Shown in pieces: positions 8,728-17,208 of a stretch of DNA of 64,000 nt (position 1 is the stretch's first letter; each line of letters opens with the position of its first letter). The stretch spans positions 3,156,680 to 3,220,679 of the forward strand of contig CP130741.1 in the NCBI GenBank assembly GCA_030586155.1, written 5' to 3'. A program made the position numbers and the translations under genes. Under the pieces are notes generated by a model. That model was not told the DNA's origin, did no database searches, and saw only the letters and a list, made by a program, of their open reading frames with translations. Source of the DNA: Eubacteriaceae bacterium ES3. GTDB lineage: Bacteria > Bacillota > Clostridia > Eubacteriales > Eubacteriaceae.

Positions 8728-9200
8728 CCACTATCCTATTTAAATATTAATAAATTATATTGAAATTTAAACCCACTATATCTTGATAATAAAATTTTAC
8801 TGCTTTGTTTATCACGAAAAAACTCAAGTGAATAAATACACATCCACTTGAGCTGATTTCTACACCACTGATGACTGTATTGCAGAAGCTTAAATCAGGA
8901 TACAAGAAGTTAATATTTCACACCTTTTATTGATTACTTTGAGATTAGATAAGCTTTTTTCACACAGATTTCAGTTTCTTTGCTTAAAAAACCCCTGTCT
9001 TTATATAATCAATACGGCAATTAATCGCCACCGGCTTTTAATCCACTGCCCACATTTTTTGTGCAGTCAATGTTTTGCCACTCATCCTGACAGTCTGTTT
9101 TTCAGTCTTTCATCGACTTGAATTTTACACTAACAGAGTTTAAAAATCAATATCAAATTTTCTTATTAAATAGAATTTAAGTTCCAGAATTTTTCTTAAT
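8728..9200. other. Intergenic region upstream of speD
   Basis: A 473-bp gap with no credible gene. A rightward 63-codon ORF at 8930-9121 has no ribosome site and low-complexity content, and I reject it. On the minus strand the gap contains a promoter-like pair, a structured stretch and an intrinsic-terminator-like hairpin, described separately. A TATAAT-like box on the minus strand near 8757-8762 may also drive speD directly, but its -35 region is poor. Confidence 0.5.
8817..9150 (-). promoter_or_regulatory. Promoter plus attenuator-like leader in front of speD (or a small RNA)
   Basis: On the minus strand TTGATT (9145-9150), a 17-base spacer and TAAAAT (9122-9127, preceded by TG) form a good promoter. 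The predicted RNA contains local hairpins (around 9045-9070 and 9015-9030). CTGTC at 9089-9093 can pair with GACAG at 8995-8999. It ends with CTCAAGTG/CACTTGAG (8823-8852) followed on the RNA by U6. That hairpin sits about 95 nt before speD. This is the layout of a transcription attenuator, or of an independent small RNA with its own terminator. No known riboswitch consensus was recognised. Confidence 0.4.
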
Positions 9201-10298
9201 CTATTTTACCGGTGTTCCACACTTGGGACAGAAATTCGCAGCTTCCTTGAGGGGATTACCACACTTGCCACAAAAATGAGCCACAGCTTTCTCCTCCGTC
9301 TGGCTCTGACCGCCGCCAACGATTTTCCCTAAATACATCCGCCACTGTTCAAACATTTTTCTTAAGTACTCACTACTCAGTGCCTGATGCAATAATTTAA
9401 GATTACCAGCTTCGTTTTCAAGCGAGAGCAGATGATTGGTAAAGGCAGTTGGAATTACCGACTTTCGATCCAAAACACTTTTCTTCCCATTAATCAGACC
9501 TACTGCTTCAATCCCAGCTACTCCAATCCAGGCTGTCATCAATTCTGTTCCCAGGCTTTTTGACAAATCATCCAGAAGCAAAACTTCCTGGCCATCCTCA
9601 TTTTTTTTCTTAACAAAACCAAGGCTTTCGATCTGCTCCAGATGCTTTGCCGACAAAACCAGTTTATGGCTCTTCATCCCTGGTGTTAATGCGATAAAGG
9701 CGGGCATCAGCCAACGAACATCATTGGATAAAATTTCATTTTTCAAACCCAGAATAAAGTCCCTCGAAGTCAGTTCAATTTCTTCAACTCTCTGATGACT
9801 CAACAGACTCTCCAGCACTGCCCGGCGATACAGATCCAGACAGTAGAAGGCACAAATAATTGTCTCGGGATCCTCTTGACCATGAAAAATCTCCCGATAA
9901 TTATTATTGTCTTCCGTACAATATATGTCAATCCACCAGTTTAGAAAAGCCTCCCAGCCAGCGAACAGAATTAACTTTATCTGTCCCTCTGAATCAGTAA
10001 AGTTGGCCAGAACCATCTGATTTTTTTGTGACAGGAAAACATAAAATATTTCTTCCATCGATGCTCCACCACCCGTATGGAAGCGGAGACGAAGGTCTGG
10101 CTCATTCAAAAGATAACTAATAGTTTGAGCATGGGGACTGGCTAAAAGTCGGTTCAGGCTTTCTGATTTTTCTGTCTGAACAGACAAATTCGTCTGCTTT
10201 TCATAAATCAGCAATTCGTTGGATTGTCCAGCCAGAAATCCCAACTCCTCCTTTGTTATTGCAAAACTGCCGACAATCGGCGTATTCTGATTTGTCAT
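9201..10298 (-). CDS. Zinc-ribbon protein of unknown function
   Basis: A 365-residue protein with no signal peptide or membrane segment. The last 25 residues form a zinc ribbon with two CxxC pairs, FCGKCGNPLKEAANFCPKCG. The remaining 330 residues are mixed helical, with a basic middle (SAKHLEQIESLGFVKKKNEDG) and no known motif; a Gly-Gly-Gly linker precedes the ribbon. It lies 30 bp downstream of the giant repeat-protein gene and shares its strand, so they are probably one operon with the two membrane proteins further upstream. It may be a cytoplasmic partner or chaperone of that system, which is inference from position only. Confidence 0.65.
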   Translation of the reverse strand: MTNQNTPIVGSFAITKEELGFLAGQSNELLIYEKQTNLSVQTEKSESLNRLLASPHAQTISYLLNEPDLRLRFHTGGGASMEEIFYVFLSQKNQMVLANFTDSEGQIKLILFAGWEAFLNWWIDIYCTEDNNNYREIFHGQEDPETIICAFYCLDLYRRAVLESLLSHQRVEEIELTSRDFILGLKNEILSNDVRWLMPAFIALTPGMKSHKLVLSAKHLEQIESLGFVKKKNEDGQEVLLLDDLSKSLGTELMTAWIGVAGIEAVGLINGKKSVLDRKSVIPTAFTNHLLSLENEAGNLKLLHQALSSEYLRKMFEQWRMYLGKIVGGGQSQTEEKAVAHFCGKCGNPLKEAANFCPKCGTPVK

Positions 10299-10328
10299 TA
10301 TTTATCCCTCCTGATCGGTGCTTGACCG

Positions 10329-13300
10329 CTATTTATTAAACTTCTGCATGGATTCCATCAGTGCCGACATCTGTTGAGATACTTTTTGCGGCGTCAGCCC
10401 CATCCCTCTTAATATATCTTCTGCCTCGACTACACTTAAACCCTCGGTTCCGACTCTTTCCATAACATTCATCGCCGTAAACAACTGGTCAGGAATTTTC
10501 ACCACTTCTTTGCCTTTAGCAATATTGATGGCTTTAACCTGCTCACAGACCTGATTTTTAAACTGTTTGGTGGTTTGACGCATCGATTCTTCACTGAGAC
10601 TTTCCGCCTCAGCCAGCAATCTGGCTTTTTCTTCTCCAGTAGCCGATTTTGCCTGTTCACGAAGGGCAGCGGCATCATTTTCCCACTCATTCCCCTTATA
10701 TTCCATGGTCTTGGCACCTGCTTCAATATCACCCAGTTCCTTAACCGTTCCATCCTTCTTGATCATTTCTTTCAAATCTGAATCACTGGCGCCATAGCCT
10801 TCAGCAGAACGATGATCCACCGCCGAAACATCCATTTCTTTAGAGAACTTCTTAACAGCTTCATCGTCAATTACTTCAAGGCCTTCCTTATTAATCTTTG
10901 TTGGCAGTTTACCATCGTGGAACTGTTTATAGTACTCTTCATTAAAAATGCGTTTGGTGTCTTCTGCTGGAATATCTTTATATACCGGAATCACTTTACC
11001 TGTTTTGGGATCAATCGTTTCTCCAACCTGGACACGATAGGTCTTATCAATATCGTAACTACTCTTATCCCCGCTTTTTATTGTTTCTCCCACATTACCT
11101 TCATTGTAACTACCTGCTTTTGTACCGTCTGTGGTACTGCCGGTTTTTTTCGCAAATCCAGTCGGGTCCGCAGCATCAGAGACGTCCATTGTATTGGTTG
11201 CCCCAACAGTTTTAACCTGATCTTGCTTAACACCATATTCTTTGGCAATTCGCTCCTTGGCATTTAAATCAGCTATTTCATTTTTGTGCGCCATCTTACT
11301 GTTAAATGATTCCCGCAGCGTATCTCCGTCAGTGCCTTTAGCATCATTCATCACATGCATAGCATGTTTGTCCTTCTGCACTTCTTTCATAGCGTCTTCA
11401 TAGGCTTTTTTAGCATCCGGAGAATCCGGATTCGCCTCCAGATTTTTCTGAGCTGTTTCCAACTCATTGACTTTCTGTTTGCCGGTTTCCCGACCCTTTC
11501 TAAACATTTCATCACGCTCAACAGCATCAGCGTTTTTCGTATGATTCTTACGATAGTTTTCAATCAGATCATCTGCTTCTTTACCGGCATTGTCACCCTG
11601 TTTTTGAATCATCTTAGTCTGCTTTTCGTAGGCTTCCTTGTCGACTTTCAGTTTTTTATCCGCATCAGGGGTATGGGCCGCATCTCCGGTCTTCGCTTTA
11701 TCCAGATCATCCGCCACTTCATCTGTCATCTTGGAGGCCTTTCCGGCATCATCGCCAACATCGCCAGCCGTCTTCGCTGCTTTTCCAGCATCGTCGCCAA
11801 CATCACCTGCTGTCTTTGCTGCTTTTCCAGCATCGTCGCCAACATCTCCGGCCACTTTCGCTGCTTTTCCGGCATCATCGCCAACATCTCCGGCCACTTT
11901 CGCTGCTTTTCCGGCATCGTCGCCAACATCACCTGCCATCTTTGCTGCTTTTCCAGCATCGTCGCCAACATCTCCAACCATCCTTGATGCTTTTCCGATG
12001 TCGTCACTTACCTCACCGGCTGTCTGCGACGCTTTTTGAGCAAGTTTTTTATTAATTTTGTTAACCGCCTGATCAGCACTTTCTTCAACAATCAAGCCTG
12101 GTTTTCCTGCTTTTCCCGGTTTTGTGGTGGTTAAATCATCTATTTTTGAACCAACAACATCTACCAGATCACCCAGTTTTTTCGAGGCAAATTTGGCTGA
12201 TTTTTTAGCCAATGCAATTCCTTTTTCTCCTGCTTTTTCAATTCCCAACGAAAAAATTTCATCAACCACTACTTTTTCCATTGCTGCTCGTGTTGCTTCC
12301 AGCCCAGATTTCCCTTCATCGATCCCTTTTTTGACGTTATTAAGCGCTTCCAATACAGTCATCCCATACTCTGATGCGCCACCGGTCGCAATACCAATCG
12401 CAGCTCGACCAACGATCCCAGAATAAGACGTATTACCATCTTCATCTTCACCTGTCACAACGTTTCTGATCGTTTCAACATTGGCTTTCATTGCCGAATT
12501 AATATCCTTATACCACGGATCTTCTTCCCATCGTTTTCCAGAATCGCCAGTTGTTCGACCTTCAATGCGGCCCTCGATAACTTTTTTAATTTTCTCCAGT
12601 TGTTCGTTATCCAATTCTTTTCCGGCCAGCATATCGTCTTTTAATTTCTGCAAAGCCCCATCTACATCGCCAGCACCCCCTGGAGTACCAATATTATATT
12701 TATCGGCAATTGCCTGAATCTGATCAACCCTCTTATAATCATCCAAGGCCTTGTCAATCGCCTTACTGTTGGCATCTGTACGATTGGCAAATTTCTCCAT
12801 TGTTTCCTGAGAAATCGCCTTATCTACTGCCAGATCCTTTTGCCATTGTTCAAACTTTTTGGGATCAAAATAATTTCCAGTCTCAGTATTAATCCACTCT
12901 CCCGTTTTTCCGTCATACTCTAGCTCATAGGTTTGCCCATCTGTCGCTCCTATCAGAACCTTTCTGTCACCATCTTTAGGAAGCGAAGGATCTGGAACAC
13001 TTTCATTTTCAGTCCCCTCAAAGGTTTTAGGTAATGACCCGTCATCAGAGTTTCCTGTCGTTGGCTCACTATCCGGCCCGTCCACAGGATGTTTTTCTAA
13101 AGTATTCATCGGATCTTCTGGTCCGATTACATCGGAATCCTCAGTCTTTCCGCCGATTTCTGTGCCGCTTCCATCTGTTGGTTCAGCTTCGATCGGTTCA
13201 TCCCATTTTTTCGGTCCATATTTTTCTGCAGTTTTAGGGTAGGGTTGACCTAAAGGCGGTTCTTCCGGCTCCAGTTTTCCCGCTCCAAACGGGGTAACTT

Positions 13301-15956
13301 TGCCTTCTCCAAAAGGATTGGTCATTCCGGTATCTTCTTCCGGATCTCGCCAGTGTTTTCCATTCCGATCATAACCGTCAGCATTGTAACCACTCCAATG
13401 ATAGCCTTCTTTATCGTATCCCTGACGATTATAACCCCAGGGATCATAACCGCTGCGATTGTAGCCTTCATAATCAAAACCTTGTTGGTCATAACCATCT
13501 TTATCATAACCATCAGCGTTAAAGTCCTTACGATTATATCCGTTTTCGTCGTAACCTTCCCTGTTGTAGCCGTCCTTATCAAAACCCTCTTTGTTGTACC
13601 CCTCCTCGTCAAAACCCTTCTTATCAAAACCTTCTTTATTCAGGCCATTCTTATCGAAACCATTTTTGTCATACCCCTCTTTATTATAGCCATCTTTATC
13701 AAAACCATTTTTATCATAGCCGTTCTTGTCAAAGCCGTTTTTATCATATTTTCCATAATCTTCTCTGGCATTGCCATATTTATCAAAACCATTTTTATTA
13801 TAGCCCTCAGCATCATAACCATTTTTGTCATAGCCTTGGGCATTGTAACCCTCTTGGTCATAACCCTGGGCATCATATCCCTCTTGGTCATATCCCTGGG
13901 CATCATATCCCTCTTGGTCATAACCTTCGGCATCATATCCCTCTTTGTCATAACCTTGAGCATCATATCCCTCTTTGTCATAACCTTCGGCATCATATCC
14001 CTCTTTGTCATATCCTTGGGCATTGTAACCTTCTTTGTCATATCCTTGGGCATCATATCCCTCTTTGTCATATCCTTGGGCATTGTAACCTTCTTTGTCA
14101 TATCCTTGGGCATCATATCCCTCTTTGTCATATCCTTGGGCATCATATCCCTCTTTGTCATAGCCTTGGGCATTGTAACCTTCTTTGTCATATCCCTGGG
14201 CATCATATCCCTCTTTGTCATAGCCTTGGGCATTGTAACCTTCTTTGTCATAACCCTGGGCATCATATCCCTCTTTGTCATATCCTTGGGCATTGTAACC
14301 CTTCTTGTCATAACCTTGGGCATCATATCCCTCTTTGTCATAACCTTCGGCATCATATCCCTCTTTGTCATAACCCTCGGCATCATATCCCTCTTTGTCA
14401 TAACCCTCGGCATCATATCCCTCTTTGTCATAACCTTCGGCATCATATCCCTCTTTGTCATAACCTTCGGCATCATATCCCTCTTTGTCATAACCTTCGG
14501 CATCATATCCCTCTTTGTCATAACCTTCGGCATCATATCCCTCTTTGTCATATCCTTCGCTATCATAGCCCTTTTTATCATATCCCTCAGAATCATAACC
14601 TTTTTTGTCATAACCCTCAGCATCATAGCCATTCCGGTCATATCCTTCGGCATCATATCCGTTTTGGTCATATTCTTTGTCCAATGTACTTTCTTCAGTC
14701 AGAATTTCATCCGCTGCAGCAGCTTGTTCAACCCCTTCTGAATACGTATCTTCACTGTCCAAAACGCCCGAAATATCCACTTCCATTATTCCGGAATCGG
14801 ACGCAATCAGTGTTTCATCTGGTACGGCATCCGTATAACTTTCAGTCTTTCTGAACTTTTCATCGATCATTCCCGACACATCGATTACCGTTTGTCCGGG
14901 TCCTGTATCAAGCGTATCCTCTTCCGGCATTACCCCGCTAAAATCAGACATTGTCTCGGACATCTGATTCTTTTGCGTTAACCCTACCGAGCCATCTGTA
15001 CCAATTCCCGCACGCTCATTCCCTTTTAACCCTGAGCCCACAGTTTCGGAACCACTAACTGAGGTGCCACCACTCATTGTTCCACCAGACCCGCTGCTCA
15101 TTGAACCACCAGTGCCGCCGCTCATTGAGCCACCAGACCCGCCGCTCATTGAACCACCAGACCCGCCACCACCGGCCAAACCTGCCAGCGCACCAAGAGC
15201 GGTAACCAGCAGTCCCGGAACAATCACACCTGTAACGGCCTGAGTGTTATTTTCCGGTCCCGGAATATTTCCAACTGAACCAATGACAGATGTTGAATCA
15301 CCATAATTTACGATTCCATTATTTAAGGAATCCTGGCCGTATTCACTAGAGTCATTAGAAACTGGACTTTCCGCAAATCCTTCACCCGTCACTTCACTGG
15401 GATTTGTATTTGAAATAACCGAATCTATATCCGGAGCCTGACCACCAATCAAACCATTTTTTTGCAGGGCGTTCAAGGCGACTTGGGTATACTCAGTCGC
15501 AGCTGCCAAACTCTGTTCCTGACTGTTAACCTCTATTCCGACTTCAGTTACAACCATAAAGTCATCAATCACCACCGCCACCAGCACTTCATAATCCATG
15601 ATATAACGCCTGACCTCACCGCCATTCATTGGTGTGGTTGCACTTCCGGTACTGCCCGAATAATCAAAAAGACGTTCATTAACAGCTGTAATTTCCTGGG
15701 CAGAAAGGGGGCCCAGGACAGAAATAGAAGTAATCTCACCCTGCAGGTCTCCATAGCAATAATCAACATCAAGACCATATCCGGTGACACTCTCAACTAC
15801 AGAATCCGCACTTAATCCCAGACTCCCGGCAACATCAGAAACTACGTCTGCCACTGTCTGAGCTTTTACCTGTTCAGCAAAAAAAATATTGAAATTTAAA
15901 AAAATCAAAACTATTACAGCCAGTAATTTGATATTTCGGCCTTTTATTTGTCTCAT
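10329..15956 (-). CDS. Giant exported repeat protein with Gly-Tyr-Asp pentapeptide array
   Basis: An 1875-residue protein with GGAGG seven bases before the ATG. Residues 1-33 are a signal peptide (LLAVIVLIFLNFNIFFAEQVKAQ). Then come a globular region to about 240, a hydrophobic glycine-rich segment (VTGVIVPGLLVTALGALAGLAGGGG) and a Gly-Ser-Met repeat. An acidic linker follows, then about 85 pentapeptides of the type GYDKE/GYDAE (residues about 428-865), a Pro/Glu-rich linker and a helical region. Six 14-residue repeats of DVGDDAGKAAK type (about 1327-1410) precede a charged helical C-terminus. The length and architecture suggest a surface or secreted fibre, or a delivered effector. The C-terminal third has the look of polymorphic-toxin stalks, but no toxin motif was recognised. 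Confidence 0.75.
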   Translation of the reverse strand: MRQIKGRNIKLLAVIVLIFLNFNIFFAEQVKAQTVADVVSDVAGSLGLSADSVVESVTGYGLDVDYCYGDLQGEITSISVLGPLSAQEITAVNERLFDYSGSTGSATTPMNGGEVRRYIMDYEVLVAVVIDDFMVVTEVGIEVNSQEQSLAAATEYTQVALNALQKNGLIGGQAPDIDSVISNTNPSEVTGEGFAESPVSNDSSEYGQDSLNNGIVNYGDSTSVIGSVGNIPGPENNTQAVTGVIVPGLLVTALGALAGLAGGGGSGGSMSGGSGGSMSGGTGGSMSSGSGGTMSGGTSVSGSETVGSGLKGNERAGIGTDGSVGLTQKNQMSETMSDFSGVMPEEDTLDTGPGQTVIDVSGMIDEKFRKTESYTDAVPDETLIASDSGIMEVDISGVLDSEDTYSEGVEQAAAADEILTEESTLDKEYDQNGYDAEGYDRNGYDAEGYDKKGYDSEGYDKKGYDSEGYDKEGYDAEGYDKEGYDAEGYDKEGYDAEGYDKEGYDAEGYDKEGYDAEGYDKEGYDAEGYDKEGYDAEGYDKEGYDAQGYDKKGYNAQGYDKEGYDAQGYDKEGYNAQGYDKEGYDAQGYDKEGYNAQGYDKEGYDAQGYDKEGYDAQGYDKEGYNAQGYDKEGYDAQGYDKEGYNAQGYDKEGYDAEGYDKEGYDAQGYDKEGYDAEGYDQEGYDAQGYDQEGYDAQGYDQEGYNAQGYDKNGYDAEGYNKNGFDKYGNAREDYGKYDKNGFDKNGYDKNGFDKDGYNKEGYDKNGFDKNGLNKEGFDKKGFDEEGYNKEGFDKDGYNREGYDENGYNRKDFNADGYDKDGYDQQGFDYEGYNRSGYDPWGYNRQGYDKEGYHWSGYNADGYDRNGKHWRDPEEDTGMTNPFGEGKVTPFGAGKLEPEEPPLGQPYPKTAEKYGPKKWDEPIEAEPTDGSGTEIGGKTEDSDVIGPEDPMNTLEKHPVDGPDSEPTTGNSDDGSLPKTFEGTENESVPDPSLPKDGDRKVLIGATDGQTYELEYDGKTGEWINTETGNYFDPKKFEQWQKDLAVDKAISQETMEKFANRTDANSKAIDKALDDYKRVDQIQAIADKYNIGTPGGAGDVDGALQKLKDDMLAGKELDNEQLEKIKKVIEGRIEGRTTGDSGKRWEEDPWYKDINSAMKANVETIRNVVTGEDEDGNTSYSGIVGRAAIGIATGGASEYGMTVLEALNNVKKGIDEGKSGLEATRAAMEKVVVDEIFSLGIEKAGEKGIALAKKSAKFASKKLGDLVDVVGSKIDDLTTTKPGKAGKPGLIVEESADQAVNKINKKLAQKASQTAGEVSDDIGKASRMVGDVGDDAGKAAKMAGDVGDDAGKAAKVAGDVGDDAGKAAKVAGDVGDDAGKAAKTAGDVGDDAGKAAKTAGDVGDDAGKASKMTDEVADDLDKAKTGDAAHTPDADKKLKVDKEAYEKQTKMIQKQGDNAGKEADDLIENYRKNHTKNADAVERDEMFRKGRETGKQKVNELETAQKNLEANPDSPDAKKAYEDAMKEVQKDKHAMHVMNDAKGTDGDTLRESFNSKMAHKNEIADLNAKERIAKEYGVKQDQVKTVGATNTMDVSDAADPTGFAKKTGSTTDGTKAGSYNEGNVGETIKSGDKSSYDIDKTYRVQVGETIDPKTGKVIPVYKDIPAEDTKRIFNEEYYKQFHDGKLPTKINKEGLEVIDDEAVKKFSKEMDVSAVDHRSAEGYGASDSDLKEMIKKDGTVKELGDIEAGAKTMEYKGNEWENDAAALREQAKSATGEEKARLLAEAESLSEESMRQTTKQFKNQVCEQVKAINIAKGKEVVKIPDQLFTAMNVMERVGTEGLSVVEAEDILRGMGLTPQKVSQQMSALMESMQKFNK
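11725..11976 (-). repeat. Six tandem 42-bp coding repeats (14-residue unit)
   Basis: Inside the giant protein, six units of DVGDDAGKAAK plus xAG follow one another with changes mostly at one position (Met, Val, Val, Thr, Thr, then a degenerate last copy). The near-identity at DNA level points to recent expansion. The unit is amphipathic and likely helical. Confidence 0.85.
13360..14675 (-). repeat. 15/30-bp coding repeat array (GYDxx pentapeptides)
   Basis: Roughly 85 pentapeptides, most as alternating pairs GYDKE-GYDAE or GYDKE-GYDAQ, giving a strict 30-bp period between about 13,835 and 14,565. Toward the C-terminal side (13,360-13,830) the units diverge to GFDKN, GYNKE, GYDPW and similar. 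The homogenised block plus degenerate flank is typical of an array growing by slippage or unequal exchange. It is uniformly coding, with no spacers, so it is not a CRISPR array. Confidence 0.9.
15060..15180 (-). repeat. Gly-Ser-Met coding repeat
   Basis: Imperfect tandem copies of GGSGGSMS/GGTGGSMS (8-residue unit) immediately after the hydrophobic segment of the giant protein. It is probably a flexible linker. Confidence 0.8.
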
Positions 15957-15970
15957 TATTTCGCCTCCGT

Positions 15971-16441
15971 CTATGGAATTAAAGCTAAAAGCATCATCCA
16001 GGAAGTTGAAAATACAAGGCCCAAAAATGTTGGAATCAGGACATTTTTCATCCCTTTTCCACCAAGCTTAATTATTTCGGTCCCTGAATTAGCCGCCGAA
16101 GTCGTGATTGCTGTTGCCGCAAAAGGCATAATGGCATTCCATCCCAAGAGAAAAAACGCCAGCAAAGCCAGTACTGTAAAAGGAATCATAAAAACGATTC
16201 CTTTAGATACTGCCTGTCTGGAAAAGTTATTTCCGTATTTTTCAGTTAAACTGTAATTGAACTGCCGAAACAAAACCAGCAACAGTACAATCAAACCTCC
16301 TCCTATCAATACTGACACAAGAACTGCGCCAATGAGGTGCAGGATACTGAATGGACTAACGTCCAGGCCTGTCATGATTCCAAAAGCCAGAAAACACAAA
16401 GTATAAGGCCATATTATTGCATTTGCAGATTGATTCCCCAT
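15971..16441 (-). CDS. Small multi-span membrane protein, Yip1-like
   Basis: A 156-residue protein from the ATG at 16441, preceded by AAGAAAGAGAG. The longer frame to 16513 overlaps the upstream gene and lacks a ribosome site. Four or five hydrophobic segments are evident, including IIWPYTLCFLAFGIMTGL, LIGAVLVSVLIGGGLIVLLLVL, VFMIPFTVLALLAFFLLGW and a final one near LIPTFLGLVFSTSWMMLLALIP. The segments resemble Yip1-family membrane proteins and the neighbouring gene. It ends 14 bp before the giant repeat-protein gene, so a role in its export or anchoring is plausible but unproven. Confidence 0.6.
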   Translation of the reverse strand: MGNQSANAIIWPYTLCFLAFGIMTGLDVSPFSILHLIGAVLVSVLIGGGLIVLLLVLFRQFNYSLTEKYGNNFSRQAVSKGIVFMIPFTVLALLAFFLLGWNAIMPFAATAITTSAANSGTEIIKLGGKGMKNVLIPTFLGLVFSTSWMMLLALIP

Positions 16442-16458
16442 CTTAATCTCTCTTTCTT

Positions 16459-17019
16459 TTAAAACCCGACCTGCCCCAGTAACCCCCAGGCAAAAAGCAT
16501 GACGGCTCCGCAAATTGTCGTCAGAATCACACTTAAAGCTGTTGCATCCCCTGATAGTTCTTTAATAGTAAAGAGCATGGGGCGCAAAGACCATAAAACG
16601 CCTGTGATGCCAAAGGCAACGGAGGTATTCCATCCCAGAAGCAGTGAGAAAAAAATGCCGCAAAGTGAATAAATAAGCGTCACTGAATAACCCAGAGAAA
16701 AGTTAGATAAGGTCCACTGCAGATCCAGATTTCTTTTTTGTGCCTGTGCCAGGACATGTACAAGGGCTGCAAGTAAAGCCACTCCTGCCGTTCCCATTAT
16801 CAGGCCCAACATTGCCATAATAATCAGCCGCTCCATTCCAATAACACCTGTTCTGAAAAGATCAATTCCCGACTGCAGAAAAAAAAGTGTAAATGCCAGT
16901 CCAGATATTAAGAAGCCATATGGCCAAGGCAAGGTAACCATCCTTTTTTTAATCACCTCACCTGGATTCGCAATCATTTTTATCAACATGACGATCTGTG
17001 AACTCTCCTGTCTCTCCAT
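16459..17019 (-). CDS. Yip1-family-like membrane protein
   Basis: A 186-residue protein with about five hydrophobic segments after a short cytoplasmic start (MIANPGEVIKKRMVTLPWPYGFLISG). The opening NPGEVI... followed by alternating membrane spans is typical of bacterial Yip1-domain proteins. It shares the LLGWN motif with the next gene (SLLLGWNTSVAFGITG against FLLGWNAIMPFAATA), which suggests the two arose by duplication. It is first in the leftward unit Yip1-like, Yip1-like, giant repeat protein, zinc-ribbon protein. Family function in bacteria is poorly known. Confidence 0.7.
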   Translation of the reverse strand: MERQESSQIVMLIKMIANPGEVIKKRMVTLPWPYGFLISGLAFTLFFLQSGIDLFRTGVIGMERLIIMAMLGLIMGTAGVALLAALVHVLAQAQKRNLDLQWTLSNFSLGYSVTLIYSLCGIFFSLLLGWNTSVAFGITGVLWSLRPMLFTIKELSGDATALSVILTTICGAVMLFAWGLLGQVGF

Positions 17020-17050
17020 TTTTTCTCCCTTTCCTCTCTATCTGACAATC

Positions 17051-17127
17051 AAAAAAACACTGACAACACAGACCAAACTTCCTAAACGCTGTCTTTAGCG
17101 TTTAATGTTATCTGCTTCCCAGTGTTT
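17051..17127 (-). terminator. Branched terminator downstream of the EamA gene
   Basis: On the minus strand AAACACTG (17120-17127) pairs with CAGTGTTT at the far side (about 17055-17062), followed by a U run. An inner hairpin TAAACGCT/AGCGTTTA (17083-17104) sits within the large loop. It separates the EamA gene from the Yip1-like operon. Confidence 0.5.
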
Positions 17128-17208
17128 AAAAGCCAGTCCGGTTCCACTTTTCTTATTATTCCCCTAACTAATACAAAATATTCATATTTTATTCAATACT
17201 TTGACTAC

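Noticed and set aside
8930-9121. Rightward 63-codon ORF
   Set aside because: It has no ribosome site, odd composition and overlaps the minus-strand promoter and leader structures.
13835-14565. CRISPR-like appearance of regularly spaced 30-bp repeats
   Set aside because: The repeats abut one another with no unique spacers, remain in frame throughout and sit inside one long coding gene. No cas genes are nearby.
13353-14741. Long antisense ORF of hydrophobic repeats and a second minus-frame ORF
   Set aside because: Both are frame shadows of the GYD repeat array. They have no ribosome site and their low-complexity content follows directly from the 30-bp unit.
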